Shown: positions 1 through 12,456 of the stretch, piece after piece | Position numbering within the stretch: the stretch's first letter is position 1 | Layout: every line of letters starts with the position of its first letter | NCBI RefSeq assembly: GCF_910592395.1 | Contig: NC_088313.1 | Location: forward strand, 1,554,501 to 1,618,500 | Direction of reading: 5' to 3' | Source: Lineus longissimus | Lineage: Eukaryota > Nemertea > Pilidiophora > Heteronemertea > Lineidae | DNA length: 64,000 bases | Made by a program: the position numbers and the translations under genes | The notes under the pieces: generated by a model | What the model was told of the DNA's origin: nothing | Databases searched by the model: none | What the model saw: only the letters and a program-made list of their open reading frames with translations

Positions 1-2292
1 AGGGCTTACTTTTTACTCGGTTATTCTGTTGTTAATGTTGTTGTCATCTGTTTTTCTGCTGGCATAAAGTATCTTCCGTAGCGTATTTGCTTTGCTGACT
101 GTTTATCTCCTCCTGGTTTCTTAAGAATCGCTGGTCGCAGGTCCACAGGAGATAGTGTTTTTACCGTAGTTGTGTCTCCGTAACAGCTATTGATATTTCG
201 TGCAGGAAGAATATTCTATCCTTTACTTTTCTTGCATAATTCCCTCGTGCCTTGACAGGGCTATATTTGCGGGGGTTGAATTGGCGAAGCTTTTGATCAA
301 ACTAATTATGCATGAAATATTAGAATGTTGGTGCATCTCTGAGTCATCCTGTTTCCCGCAACTATCCTTGATGTACCTGTTCGTTTCAAGCCTCTTTGAA
401 TAGACAGAGGCAAACCTTGCCCGTCGCCGAATGAAATCTGTGGTGAAAGCACGTACCAAACTTAGATATCAAATTCTCCGCCGTTTTGAGGAACTATGTC
501 GAGTTGTAGTCGCTACCATCTTAGACAGCCGCTACTGACTATGAATACCGAGGACCTTGATTCAAACGACATTCCTAGACCCTACTGTAAGAGACGGACT
601 AACATTCTGAAGTCCATTGTCCAACTCTCATCAAAATACCAGACGAGTGAACTATCTTGCTTGAGATAAAGATATTTGATCAACCAATAGACAGTGACGT
701 TATCCGCCTACACGTCGTATCCACAGGATGAAACCAACAAGGGGGATTAATCACCAATGTTAACTGGGATGAACATAAAATCCGATTAATCGGATCAATG
801 GCGTGGACAGGGTCACTCTTGTCGATGCCCTGTCCAAGTAATTAGATCATGGACATCTCTGTTGATGCCGGTCGATCATAATCGGTTTTGAACGGACTGT
901 TTGTGTCATCTCTTCCCAGAAATATCTTGCATTTGCGGCTGAATATTAGCTATCGGGTATGATGCTATATGGAATTGCAAAACAGGATATTTTTAAACTA
1001 TCAGTCTGCTGGTAAAGCCAAATGTATAACTCGTTGGAACTAAGTAATTGGCTACCAAGAGATTAAAACACATGAATAACACATTTTCGCTTGAAATGCC
1101 CATTTTGGGAAAAAATTAAATGTAATCGTTACTTTCCTCAATTCCCCAAGCAGTTCGCCTTGTATGCGAGTGAGTGAGTCGCTTCACAGGAATTACTCGA
1201 CCACACGACGAACTGTCACAAAAAGCCAACAAATTCCGTTGATATGAAATTGTGCAAAAAATGGAATTGGCGACCACTCAAACGTGTGATATCCAATCAG
1301 TAAATTCTGTGAACGGATTTGCCTTCACGGTATTACATTAATTCATAATGTAATTACTGGTATATCTCTGAATGCCATTGCTTTTTAGGTCGACTTGCAC
1401 ATTCTATTGGGAGATGAAATCAGGACTTCGCCTACGGGAAGAGGCTGGCCAAAAGTTTTAGCTTATTATATTTCTTGCCTAATACCAGCCCGTCTGATGC
1501 AGAGAATGTGGTGCAGCATTTCGATTGTGTAGTCGTCTTCTGTTCCTAAAACTTCCCCATGGTTCCCATAATCAGCCATCCACAGACGTGAGCATACCAC
1601 CCAAAATCAAAGGAAATACCGCTAGATATACTTGTATTGCAGTTGAAGATTGAAGTAGTTTTTTTCGTGTCTCATCAGTAAACACTAACATACCACATCC
1701 CGCCATTATTTGAGTGGCCTTCAATCAGTAAATGCCAAGCAGGGTTGACCACTGTCCTGTTCCATCACCGGCTTCCTCTGTAATAGAACAAAGGCGACTA
1801 ATCAAGTCTGGCTATCGCTATGGCTTCTCTGCCTCTTCAGTTTCAGAGGACGTGGGTAGAAAGGTCGGGTAGCCTGTGGTGGGTAGAGGCTGACTTTGGA
1901 AGGAAGTCTGGAAGAGTGAGAGTCTTCAAGGAACTTCTCGTTGGCGTTGCATTTTCAAGTATAAAATAAAAACTGATATCTGCACGTTTATGACGAGTTA
2001 TGCTACCCTTTGAGTCGACATTTAGCCCACGATTGCTTGATACATCTTTATTTGGATATGTTACCGAGGGTACAGTTTGAATATGGCCTTACAATTGAAT
2101 TTGAGCAGTAGTAATTACTGCATGAAGGACATTCATATGACTTGAGCTTGTTGACTTGTTGACTTGTCCTAGCCTGTGGCCCAACAGTATTTGCCATGTC
2201 GTCTACACATAATTCAAGGAGTTGGACCAATACGGAGTAATAATTACAAGGATATGAGGGAAAAGATGGCGGGGCAGCGAAGAAATATAGAA
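1..2292. other. Gene-free stretch, nothing recognised
   Basis: Only short chance reading frames are present (78 codons or fewer), with no domain-like composition on either strand. No long tandem repeat, tRNA-like box pair or terminal inverted repeat was seen. A small local duplication (gttgactt repeated) lies near 2148-2163. Treated as intergenic or intronic DNA. Confidence 0.5.
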
Positions 2293-2394
2293 AAGCTGAA
2301 TTTGTCGTTTCAGTGGAACATGTATTACTAAGCTGAATTTGTCGTTTCAGCAGTATTACTAAGCTGGATTTGTCGTTTCAGTAGTATTACTAAG
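2293..2394. repeat. Short imperfect tandem repeat, about 31-37 bp x 3
   Basis: Three copies of a unit beginning aagctgaatttgtcgtttca start at about 2293, 2330 and 2361, separated by variants of agtattacta. The first unit is 6 bp longer than the second, and the third has A to G in the aagctgg part. There is no coding sense; this looks like a young local minisatellite. Confidence 0.8.
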
Positions 2395-2927
2395 AAAGCT
2401 GATCGTTCATCTACCAGTAGTTTCTGCAAAAATTACTTTGGTCGTTGTAACAACGCAGTTTCCGAGCGACTTCGTGGTGTATGTTAAGAACGATCGCTTC
2501 GCGTGTGTAATTTGCAGACGCAGTTCAACATTAATTTGGACATGGTCGCCAGAAAATGATACCAGAGTGATCACGGCATGAAGGAAAATGATATGGAATA
2601 ATTTTCCACTCTATGCGTTATCGATTATGATTTACCCAGTAGTATTGATCAATTGATTGGCAACAGGCCCGCATCACGTCATAGCTATCTGGCAGTTAAG
2701 CCATAACTGGCTATTTCAGGGAAAATGATGATGCGCGTCATCTATCATTTTTTACCGCTTTTGTCATATTGTTAAGCCAGTATAAAGTTTATTGTCATGG
2801 CTGATGTTCGGCATGGGTGAAGTTAGATCCGATGTATTTGATAATGCCAATAAAGCCTGATGCAATGATGTCGCAACTGTCTGTTTTGCCTACACATGTA
2901 TGAATCGCGATTCCGGGTTTTTTTACA

Positions 2928-3197
2928 TTAAAGGGAACTGAAACCGCCAAGCCAGTTCGTATGACCTTGTTTTCATTTCCCGCGTATCGGGTGATCAGAA
3001 CGAGGCATGAATGAAACATGGCGCCTAGCTGTCAATCATTGAGTGACGTCACTACTATGGAATTTACTACGAAAACTCTTGAATGAAAGATCGCATGACT
3101 CACGTGATTCTCACATGATTCTCAATAATAACAAATTGAACTGCGCATGCTCGGGCAAAAGTTGAATAAATCGCTCGGCGGTTCCAGTTCCCTTTAA
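2928..3197 (+). mobile_element. TTAA-flanked MITE, copy 1 (internally deleted)
   Basis: The element is bounded by TTAA at 2928-2931 and 3194-3197. Ends are inverted repeats starting AGGGAACTG followed by (g/a)aaccgcc. Its reverse complement matches 7097-7439 almost base for base, except for about 70 bp present in copy 2 and absent here. The TTAA duplication is typical of piggyBac-superfamily insertions, but these ends do not begin CCC as usual, so the superfamily is tentative. No transposase is present. It contains a TGACGTCA palindrome at 3044-3051. Confidence 0.85.
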
Positions 3198-3713
3198 GCA
3201 CAATGTACATTGACGGTGGGTTAAACACAAGTGCCAGATTACCACATAATGATGGGACGAAAGTAAAGGGTCGAGGCGTTTCCTTCAAGATTCTCTAACA
3301 CTCCCCTGGGGTTCATTTTTACTGTCAATACATTTCCTGTTTATTAGATTTCCACTTAATTTTCAAATGACAGGTGTCATTTCAAAGCAGTCAATTTCTT
3401 TGAGACGCTGCCACGACGCTGGATTACCAAGAGGGCTGATTTCCGGCTATTAAGAAATCCTTGTGAAAGTAATTTACATACATGGCGTTTGAGGGAGTAC
3501 TGGAATCGTTTGACGAGACGCTTCGTCGAAGCAGCATGAGATGAGAAGCATGGTTTGCGTATAAAGGTAAATGGTGGTTTTAGCGTATTTCTTCAGGCTA
3601 TGACCTTGCTTCAAGATAGCATCTTTGCCCTTGGCCATTTGGCGATGGCGTTGATTTGGGCCTTAACTGGCCGCAATGGCGTCAGTTGTCACGCTCACTC
3701 ATACATGTAACTA
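3198..3713. other. Gene-free stretch, nothing recognised
   Basis: Lies between two MITEs. No coding potential, repeat or RNA-like structure was recognised. Confidence 0.4.
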
Positions 3714-3891
3714 CAGTTGAACCTCTCTATTAAGGACACCCTCTGGACTGACAAGTGCTGTCCTTAATGGAGAGGTGTCCTCGTTAGAGAGGTCAAATTG
3801 AATGGAAACAACCACTTTGGGACCAGAATTAGTGTCCTTAATAGAGAGTTTGTCCTTAATAGAGAGGTGTCCACCAAGGGAGGTTCCACTG
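3714..3891. mobile_element. TA-flanked MITE with CAGT(T/G)GAACCTC ends
   Basis: The left end CAGTTGAACCTC follows TA at 3712-3713, and the right end GAGGTTCCACTG precedes TA at 3892-3893. These form terminal inverted repeats with a TA target duplication, as in Tc1/mariner/pogo-type elements. The interior holds several near-copies of tgtccttaatagagag in both orientations, so the whole 178 bp can fold on itself. There is no transposase. Reading frames crossing it are by-products of the repeats. Confidence 0.75.
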
Positions 3892-4448
3892 TACTTGCAG
3901 TTCCTCATAAATGAAAGCGTTACTTCAGCAACTATCTGTTATAGTGACCTAAAATTTGACTATAATGATTATTTTCAAAATTAAAGGGGTTTCTTGAACA
4001 AATGGTCGCGTTCACAATTTACGAGCACTTATCAAATATAGCAATTTTGAATACCGGTATCACTTGGTGCCCTGTTGCGCAATTCATTTCCTTGCGATCT
4101 AATGGGAACATGATGGGAAAAGGCTTCTCAGGTTATTTTCACCAACGCAATTTACAGGCAAACCAATCTCATTTGTCAATCTCCTCAGGATTCTGCCCAT
4201 TGTTACCTAATCCAAGAAATTGCATCGCCAAACAGACATCCACGGACCAAATTGCTTTGTCTTGCTAATGGCGTTAAGGTTTTATTCCATTAATGCAGAT
4301 GGTACTTTAGCAATAATATTATTTGTGGTCGGTTCCGTAGTGAATGTGACTGGAAATAATATGGTAAAGTGCTTCGACGGTTCTGTGTTTGGAATCTCTT
4401 GATAACAGGGTGCGGCGTCTCTGAGGTGCAAATGGTTGACCCTCACAT

Positions 4449-4707
4449 GGGGCAGGGGTAGCGCAGTGGAAGAGAGTCGGCCTCATGATCAGGAGGTCGT
4501 GGGTTCGACTCCCGGCCGAGTCACTGCTTAGTTCCCATACTGGTCGAGTTCAAGTGAGCGCCTTCTGGTTGCTCCTCGAAACCCCTGATTGATTTCTGTG
4601 GAGACCAGGGTGATAATATGATATCCCAAAGCGCTTTGAACGAGAACTATAGTGTCACGGAATTGCGCTATATAAAAGACTCATTATTATTATTATCATT
4701 ATTATTG
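4449..4707 (+). mobile_element. tRNA-derived SINE
   Basis: The head contains a Pol III A box (tagcgcagtgg, 4459-4469) and B box (ggttcgactcc, 4502-4512) spaced as in a tRNA. The anticodon and T arms do not pair well enough for a functional tRNA. A unique body follows, then a conserved-type SINE tail (aagcgctttgaacg ... ttgcgctatataaa) and a terminal ATT microsatellite (about 4681-4706). This head-body-tail layout is the hallmark of a tRNA SINE; the related LINE and family name were not determined. Confidence 0.88.
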
Positions 4708-4868
4708 GAAGTATGGTTGCGTTGCATGATATTATTGTGACCTCTTTCTCACTCCCCACCAGGCCCTTTACCAAGTTGATGCTCTGACAGTCCAGTGGGC
4801 CTATTATTAAGGTTGATTTTATGCACCCTGGCATATACCTTCAACTCTTTGTGACAAACAGCAGTCTC

Positions 4869-5039
4869 CCGGTGTAAAAGTAAAAAGTGTCCCCCCTGGA
4901 AAAAGTGTCCGGCCCTATTGTATTCTGCAATATGGTTCTATAGAGACCCTGACAGTCAATAGCTCAGATATTGAAGCGCATAATAGAATACTTTGTTCCC
5001 GGACATTTTATCCTAGGACATTTTAAACTTCTACACCGG
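4869..5039. mobile_element. CCGG-ended MITE, copy 1
   Basis: This 171-bp element begins CCGGTGTAAAAGT and ends with the near-inverse ACTTCTACACCGG. Copy 2 at 26496-26664 is nearly identical throughout, and a degraded relic lies at about 13483-13612. No clear target-site duplication is visible beside either good copy, so the superfamily is open. A reading frame beginning at 4971 lies partly inside it and recurs in copy 2; it is a by-product of the repeat, not a gene. Confidence 0.8.
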
Positions 5040-7096
5040 CATCCTCAGAGACATCATAATGTAGATCACCTGCTCATCGGTTTAAAATGCATGGGAACAT
5101 TCGGTATTCCTGAGGCCCCAAGGAGCTATCAGTGTCTTTGGATGTGCTATATTCCATTAACGAAATCAGGGGCTCCGAATTTTGCATAATTCAGGTGCTA
5201 GCTGATGGCCGATTATCTTATTGCTGGTCTGAATAACATTTTGTAAGCCACGTATTATATTAGGTATACCAAGAGCAACTGTTCTGGACTGTTGGTATAG
5301 CTTGCCTCGAAGTTGGTGAAATTTTGAAAGGAGTGGTGTTTTTTTTCGAAAGCAGTTATAAATGCTGTTTTTCCTTAACAAAGACAAAAACAGCTGGTGA
5401 CCGCACCGTCGCTTATTCCATACATCATCTAAAAAACTGCCACTGGGATAAGTCAGTAAGAAATATTCTGATGGAAATGAGAAGAAGCTCACTTGACGTC
5501 AAAAACGGGCGCCACGGAACCCGGATAGCAAAATACAAACGGGGAAAGTAAAAATGATCGGCTACTAAATGTGTAATGGAGAAATCATAGCAACGGAAGT
5601 CCACGACCGCAGGCTATGACACTATGGTGATAATGCTGGTCAAGGGTAGCAATAAAATATCCATTTATTCCGCTAATCAATAATCACCCACGGTGCCACG
5701 ATACTCCTGGTAGCAAAGATGAAAAGGATTAACCACCTGGAGACTGGAAGTGAGATCAGACACATTAAAACACTGTCCTTCGTTAAGACTTTTGTTTATA
5801 AGGTTACCAATTTTTTAAACCAGTCTAAAACCCATGTTACAAAAAATGTAAAACATCGCGCCTTCGGGCAGAATGGTTGTCGTCGGATGAAATCTTTTGA
5901 CCTGCTCGCTTACCCGCTAACTCACTTGCAGCCGTCCGACCATTAGGTTTATCTAGCCAACGCCAATTCTGTTGGACCAGTAATGGTCTGTATTGATGAC
6001 ATCTGCCAACAAACCATTTGGCCATCGCGTCTCCAATACCAGAAAGTAACACATTCGTTATGTACTTTGATGACATTACGGCCGGCAGTTCTACATATAT
6101 TTATTGACAAAATTAGAGTGGTGCTTCCCCTGTGGCGGAAATCACCATCTCGCATTTTATCCCATATGCAGAGACAGTGGAGGAGCTAAGAGGACTAGAG
6201 AGATTTGAGATCTCATCCTTTGGTGTACGTTTTACAATACGTACTCTGTACATGTTCTTCGTCGTTCGTAAAGGCTGCGGAACCCGTCTGGTCTGGTTTC
6301 TTTTACCAACAGTTAGTACACCGAAAGCTTTTTTGAAATTTTCATTTCCAGACGAACAAGAAAATGTAATCAACAGTACATTAGTCGATTGCCGCCTCGT
6401 GTTCAACCATGTTTATGGAAATTGAACACCTAATCACTTATTCCCTGTTTGAATTTTAAACAAAAAGTTTTAGCGAGGTTTTCTCTTGCCTTGGGGGCAG
6501 CAAGGGAATGATAAGCGGTGATAGGGTATGATAGAAGTTGTTATTGTTGGCTTCGCTAAAAACCTAGCTGAATTACAATTATGGCGGACCACTAATCATC
6601 ATCATCCTTTCGGCATCATAAGTTAATAAGACAAAATTAATGATAGAAGCGTTTGCTGATCGAGGTTGACAAGATATTATGAATTTCTTTTCCAATGTGT
6701 GTAACAATAAATGGCGCCTGTGGTGGCATGGGGGGGAGTGGGACGGTGCCTCGGAGATTTAGTCGTCTGGCTTGGGTCAGACGTTCCTCGAGGAACATCA
6801 TGATAAAACAGGGCTTGTTAGTTGCCCCATTCATTACCCGCAGAACTTAGGCAAAGAAACGCGACATTCATCATATCTGTGGCCAATAAAAAGTTTTCTG
6901 CTTCGTTAATTACTCGCAGTACGAAGCTAAGCATTCTATAAAAACACGGACTTTGTGCTAAAAGTCCGTGATAAAAAGGATGAAAGTACGAGTTGCATTT
7001 TTCGTCTGATGAATAATTTCCGACACTGGTATTGTCTTGGACCTTCTCTTCTTGCTAAAAGTGCACCCTCTTTAGCCATATCGTACACATAAAAAG
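5040..7096. other. Gene-free stretch with one small perfect hairpin
   Basis: Overlapping reading frames of about 70-108 codons occur on both strands around 5.2-6.4 kb, but none shows a recognisable domain, and opposite-strand frames overlap, which argues against coding. A perfect 10-bp stem (cacggacttt/aaagtccgtg) with a 6-nt loop lies at 6945-6970. It has no poly-U tract or RNA-gene context, so no function is assigned. Confidence 0.4.
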
Positions 7097-7439
7097 TTAA
7101 AGGGAACTGGAACCGCCGAGCGATTTATTCAACTTTTCGACTTTCACCGCCCGAGAAAGTCAAACTTCCAACTTCCTATTCGAGTTCAGATTTGTAGCTC
7201 CGCCCCCAGTGCCCGAGCATGCGCAGTTCAATTTGTTATTATTGAGAATCATGTGAGAATCACGTGAGTCATGCGATCTTTCATTCAAGAGTTTTCGTAG
7301 TAAATTCCATAGTAGTGACGTCACTCAATGATTGACAGCTAGGCGCCATGTTTCATTCATGCCTCGTTCTGATCACCCGATACGCGGGAAATGAAAACGA
7401 GGTCATACGAACTGGCTTGGCGGTTTCAGTTCCCTTTAA
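7097..7439 (-). mobile_element. TTAA-flanked MITE, copy 2 (longer form)
   Basis: Inverted relative to the copy at 2928-3197. TTAA flanks lie at 7097-7100 and 7436-7439, and ends are AGGGAACTG and its inverse. It retains about 70 bp missing from copy 1, including two GCCCGAG motifs. It carries a TGACGTCA palindrome at 7316-7323. Good agreement of the two copies on opposite strands fixes the element's ends. Confidence 0.87.
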
Positions 7440-9017
7440 AAGAAAGGGTTTCTCTTGAATATTGATTTGTGACGCTTCTGCTAAATTCCCTCATCATCTG
7501 GCACTTCTCGTGGTTCTGGGCATGGCTGTTCAGAACAAGTTCTGTCACTCACGGTGGCGTTATCAACTGAACTAGGCATTCACTCAGCTAAGTATCAGAC
7601 TTAACGCCAAGTCAAGTTAATGCCAGTTATTGACAAATCAGCCGCCCTCCAGAACGCATGTTACTCCCACTACTTCTGATCCCCAATACAAACAGTTCCT
7701 TAGCTTGTCAAAGGGACTTTGCGATCTCGGAGCCTTGTGTGATGAGATACCGGAACGGAATTTAGGCTGATGTGGTACATTTTCCTCTCACGACATAGAG
7801 CCATTCCGCCATGATCGCAGTCATCCCGGGTAACCTGCGAAGACATCATTAGCCGGCTAGGTGAGCGAAGCATAAAATGTTGAGCATCTCATTAGCTGGT
7901 CGGTTGAATTCCCAACGACTAGGCAACAACTCGAGTCTTACAATTCCAGTCTGCGGTGTTCCCGACAGGTTATCGTCTTTCCCGATTGGGAAAGCTGTGC
8001 ACTTGGCATTGTACTCGTAGCCTGTTTAGAAATTGAAATGGATCTGAAAAATCTTAGTTCCATTACTCTTCCCCAAACTTCTGGCTGCATTCTTCCAATG
8101 ATAAAACGCTATTTTGTGGTTGTCATTTCGTATATAAATGACACTTAAATTGTGAATGATCAATCGCATGCATTAGAAAATATGTCAACAGGCAGTCAAA
8201 AAATATCGAAATATAACTCCGGGATTCCGGGGCCTATTAGTAGAGATGCTATCGAAAGACAACATAATACTGATTAAGCTGGGGGATTCTTTTGTAATCA
8301 ACAAAACGGGGTTTAGTACCGAGATTAGTTATGATGTTGTTTTCCAACTGCGTATTCGTACAAGGCTCTTCATATACATCTAAATATGCACAAAAGCCCA
8401 TTTTCACAAATTTCATCATGTCCAATTTTATACCATCACATACAGGCGTACTATTGCCCCGCTAGGGCCCTGGAGAGAAGGGAGTAGAATCTAAAAACTT
8501 TGATTATGACTTTTCTTTTTACCCCAAACCAATCGTTTCCGAAATTTTTCGACCATTCCGAGACATTTCCTCTCTAGTACATTTCACATCTTAGAAAAAC
8601 AATAACTGATGGTAGGATATCCATAGGCATGTCTGAAAGCAACAAGTGATGATGTGTTGATTGAACATGTTGAATACTGATTATGGCTTAGCTGTTGATT
8701 GTGATGACCTTCGAGGAAGACCCTCGTTAACCTGTCGTATTCCGTGAGAGAGTTACAGCAATGGTGAAGGGTGTTTCTCGAAGCCCCGTCCAAGCCGCAC
8801 AAATCAGCGATGGCCGTAACGTTGTAATATCGTGGGACAAGAAGATACATGTATGTCGATAGAGTGTCTTGTAAGAAGAATTGAACCTCAACGTGACATA
8901 GTGGCTAACAGGCGTAGAGCTACAACGCACCATACGGTTTCAAGCAGATTTCCCCTGCAGTTCGCATTTCTAATTGTTATTACAAGCATGTGTTACGGAA
9001 AACATTACAAAAGGGTT
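7440..9017. other. Gene-free stretch 3' of the solo GPCR
   Basis: This lies downstream of the minus-strand receptor at 9018-10037 and would contain its 3' UTR, whose extent cannot be read. No other gene, tandem repeat or transposon end was recognised. Minus-strand frames at 8584-8933 have no family resemblance. Confidence 0.4.
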
Positions 9018-10037
9018 TTAGCAAAATCTTCTTACGACTCGTTTAACTTGCTCAGCAAAAACAGCGCGAAATTGAGAACCACTCAAGCAATAGAGAATGA
9101 AGTTGATTGCGCTGTTGGAATAGGACATACACCGAACCAAAAATCGCAAGCAGTAGAGAAGGGCATACGTTTGGCGCGAAGTCCCAAATTTGTCACCTTT
9201 GTCTGCTCCTAAAATGAAATACATTTGGGATGGTAAGGTCAACATAACGAAGACGATGCTGACTAACACTAGCATTTTTGTGACGCTGCCCCGGTCTTTC
9301 GTGCCATCAGCTTTGGTGTCACCCAGGGCCTGCCGCTTCCTCTTACTTTTGATGACTCTCGATATTATAAGAATATTGCAGAGCGTAATAACTGCGAAAG
9401 GTATACCTGCGTATACTGTCATTCGGATGTAGTACCACGCACCCGCTAAAAACGTAGAATACGGACCAGTTGGTGTACACGTAACTGCATTTGGCGATAT
9501 AACGAACTCGTGAAAAATAATCATATGGCAGTCGAGAAGGGAAAGAAGAATTGCAATAGTTAGAAGAGCACAGTAGGTTACCTTCGTGGTACATATAAAT
9601 CGTGCTTTGAAGGGAAATATGACACATATAAACCTCTCTATGGTCAGAAGCATGATACCCCATGACGAGAACTGTATAACCACATGCAAGAGAAAGCTAT
9701 GGATTTTACACGCAAACCACGATTCTAGTCTGATGTCTATGAAATATGAATAGTATAACCAGAAGTCAAGAAGACCCACGTACAGCACCGATGTGTCACT
9801 CACTGAGAGGGATACCAACAGACTTCGAGTAGAAGCATTTCCCATTTTTCCGCTCGCAACTGTAAAGATCGTTGCAATGTTCAACACGGTTCCGACGACT
9901 AAAATAAAAGGCGCGACGTAATCAACCAGGGCTAGAGCGAGACGAGCTTGCCAGAGGTCCTGGAGGGATTTCAGCGACGGCCTTGTCTCTGAGGTAGACA
10001 CTTCCAATTCGTTGTTGATAAATGTGGAGGTCGCCAT
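9018..10037 (-). CDS. Class A (rhodopsin-like) peptide-type GPCR, single exon
   Basis: This is a complete 339-residue seven-helix receptor with an ATG start (10035-10037) and TAA stop (9018-9020). Helices fall at about residues 38-62 (N53 = 1.50), 72-98 (D81 = 2.50), 108-133, 153-175, 203-228 (P213 = 5.50), 252-276 (P269 = 6.50) and 291-318. The ionic-lock motif is E134-R135-F136. TM7 reads NSAINFILYCLSGSQFR, the N-F-x-x-Y form of NPxxY seen in FMRFamide/thyrotropin-releasing-hormone-like invertebrate receptors. C110 (3.25) and C187 in ECL2 can form the conserved disulfide. ICL3 is short and basic (KSKRKRQ) and the tail ends RRFC. It should sit in the plasma membrane and couple to G proteins; the ligand is unknown. 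It is only distantly related to the array receptors at 29-49 kb. An upstream non-coding exon cannot be excluded. Confidence 0.93.
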   Translation of the reverse strand: MATSTFINNELEVSTSETRPSLKSLQDLWQARLALALVDYVAPFILVVGTVLNIATIFTVASGKMGNASTRSLLVSLSVSDTSVLYVGLLDFWLYYSYFIDIRLESWFACKIHSFLLHVVIQFSSWGIMLLTIERFICVIFPFKARFICTTKVTYCALLTIAILLSLLDCHMIIFHEFVISPNAVTCTPTGPYSTFLAGAWYYIRMTVYAGIPFAVITLCNILIISRVIKSKRKRQALGDTKADGTKDRGSVTKMLVLVSIVFVMLTLPSQMYFILGADKGDKFGTSRQTYALLYCLRFLVRCMSYSNSAINFILYCLSGSQFRAVFAEQVKRVVRRFC

Positions 10038-10763
10038 GGAATTCGATGTTGAGACTGATCAGCAAGGACGGGAATGATTGTGCCCCACGAAGTTTAGGCA
10101 CAACACCAGCTGCCTCATTGTGGACAAAAGCGGGAAGTGGACGTGTTGAAAGATAGAGCAAACTTACTAGGTACAGTACTGTCCGCGCTCTGGCCATCAG
10201 TAGACCTACTGAGTAAAACATAGTCGTGATTACATGAAAGGAAAGAACATGTCCACTGGGTGTGATTTGCCAGAGGCTAGATTCTCTACTTACTAGAATA
10301 TGATGAGCAATATCATATCTCATGTAACAGTGTTATCAGCTGTCGTGTTATATTTCAACTTTATTGGTTATTTTCCATATTCAGAACTGTGGGATATACG
10401 TAATACGTGTATACTTTATAGTCGGCCCCAAAAGTTGATGCCACTGACCTTCCTGGCCGCTGTGCAAAAACTACTGGGCCGATTACTTCAAAGTTTGTTT
10501 GTTTCTTAAATCTAATTTAATTTTGGACCCAACACAATTTCCTGGTTAGTGATGTGCTAATCAATTCCACTAAAAAATCTTCATTGGAGCACTTTGACGA
10601 TTTTTGGGGTCTGACAGGTAGTTTGCGCACAGCGGTCCAAAATGACCCCGTGACATTTACTGATGAAAAAAGTTAATGAGAGTAACTTGGTTTTTCTAGT
10701 AATCAGTTCAATATCAGCAGAATATATGTATCCAGGTATGAGACGGGATCTACAAAATAATCA
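10038..10763. other. 5' flank of the solo GPCR, no other gene recognised
   Basis: This would hold the promoter and 5' UTR of the minus-strand receptor. No TATA-like or other element could be singled out with confidence. Frames crossing it are short and lack domains. Confidence 0.35.
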
Positions 10764-10996
10764 CCATAAAATAATAAAATAAAATAAAATAATTAAATTA
10801 AATTTAAAAAAAATAAAATAGAATAAAATAAAATAAAATAAAATAAAATAAAATAAAATAAAATAAAATAAAAATAAATAAATTAATTAATTAAATTAAA
10901 TTAAATTAAATTAAATTAAATTAAATTAAATTAAATTAAATTAAATTAAATTAAAAAAATATAAAATAAAATAAAATAATGATAATAATAAAATAA
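10764..10996. repeat. AT-only low-complexity tract: (AAAAT)n then (TTAAA)n
   Basis: About 230 bp composed almost only of A and T, changing from AAAAT pentamers to TTAAA pentamers and back to AAAAT. The pentamer order switches several times, consistent with slippage. There is no coding content. Confidence 0.95.
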
Positions 10997-12289
10997 TCAC
11001 TATAAATTTCGTATATAAAGCAACTGCTAATTGTTCCTCTCAAGCCTGGCTATTGCCTGTTTGTAAATGTCACGACAATGCCAGTGTATTATGTCGAAGC
11101 TGCCATATACAGATGACGCCTGAACATGTATGAGATTACTGAAAGCCCCTAAGATAGTCACTCTCTAATTGACTGAAGAGCCTTTCGAGACATTTTTGAA
11201 AGGTCGGGATGCGGTTTGTTGACATGGAAATGTCTGACGGCCTGATCGAGAAAATGGATTACTCAGATGCAGCCGAAATGGCTATTGCGTCTTATTGAAA
11301 CAGCTTTAACTCCTGCTGGCGCTGTTCAGCGCACCGCGCGGCTATATGATAGTGTTGGCAGCTCTTCAGCGTCTTTCGTGCGCAGCAAATATTGCTGTAA
11401 ATTATCAACTTACTGAGATTATCTCTTATACTGATCGGCCGCTTCCATTGTAACAATTAATTAAATTACTGCGTACCTAATGCAATTATTTCAATCTCGA
11501 TCAGCGCTATATAACGTTAACGCTTCATGAAGGATTGACTAAGTGTACATATCATGTACTACATGTCCATGGAAACGTGCGTTATGAGATACGTGCACAA
11601 ATAAACTGGATGCTGGGATGGTTTCTCCCAGGAGCTGCACCATAAAGATAGGGATACACACTATAGTCTACTCAATGACATCTAGCATTAAAGAAACAAA
11701 AACGCATTTCACCCAAGGTTGACCGAATTACCTATGCACCATTCACCTGTGCAAACGAAGGTGCGACACATTCACAATATGTCTTATTCACCCGAATTGA
11801 TCCCGTGCTCGGTCGAAATCATTTCTTGTAAGTCTTCAGTGAGAGATTTGGTTTGCCAATAGTGCTCTCGCACCTTGGTTAAATAACTGGCTCAGAAATA
11901 TCGCCTTCTGTTGACATGAGATAAGAAAATCTTTGTCAGAAGGTGAGAAGTGAGGTAGGTCGATACGCTCAATGGTATCGTTGACTTGGTTGGTCGCTTA
12001 TTCTTCCTTGTCGCGGCAGCTCGGGTCAGAAAGAGAAAGGTGCCATGCCTGTCATTAATAGATGATATGAACAAAAGTTAGTATATGCTTCGACTGCCAC
12101 TACAAGCACATTTACGCTAAGCCTCGGTTACTGCTCAAAACGAAGTACAACGTAAAAGCATTTTGTCTTGATTCATATCCAGGTTACTGCATGCTGTTTA
12201 CTTTTTTCCCCACCATCACGGGATTGTTTGATTGGTCAGGTTTATCGTGCTACATGTATATGCACTTTCAATATTCTTATTACCTAAAG
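10997..12289. other. Gene-free stretch, nothing recognised
   Basis: No open frame over 60 codons with any family resemblance, and no repeat ends or RNA-gene boxes were seen. Confidence 0.4.
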
Positions 12290-12386
12290 AAACAACAACA
12301 ACAAAACAACAACAACGGCAGCGGCGACGACGACGACGCCGGCGGCAATTAAAGACGACTATACAATAACAACAACAACAACAACA

Positions 12387-12430
<44 letters not shown>

Positions 12431-12456
12431 AACAACAACAACAACAACAACATTTC
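12290..12456. repeat. Compound trinucleotide microsatellite (ACA/ACG)n
   Basis: Runs of ACA and ACG/GAC triplets, interrupted around 12339-12366 by a short unique spacer. On the minus strand it reads as long poly-Arg, poly-Cys, poly-Ser or poly-Leu frames, which are artefacts of the triplet period. The sequence just 3' (about 12506-12518) has a lone B-box-like gttcgaatcc without a matching A box. Confidence 0.93.

Noticed and set aside
6945-6970. Perfect 10-bp hairpin as a possible RNA processing signal
   Set aside because: Sequence is unlike the histone-type stem-loop, and there is no neighbouring gene; kept only as a note in the gap entry.
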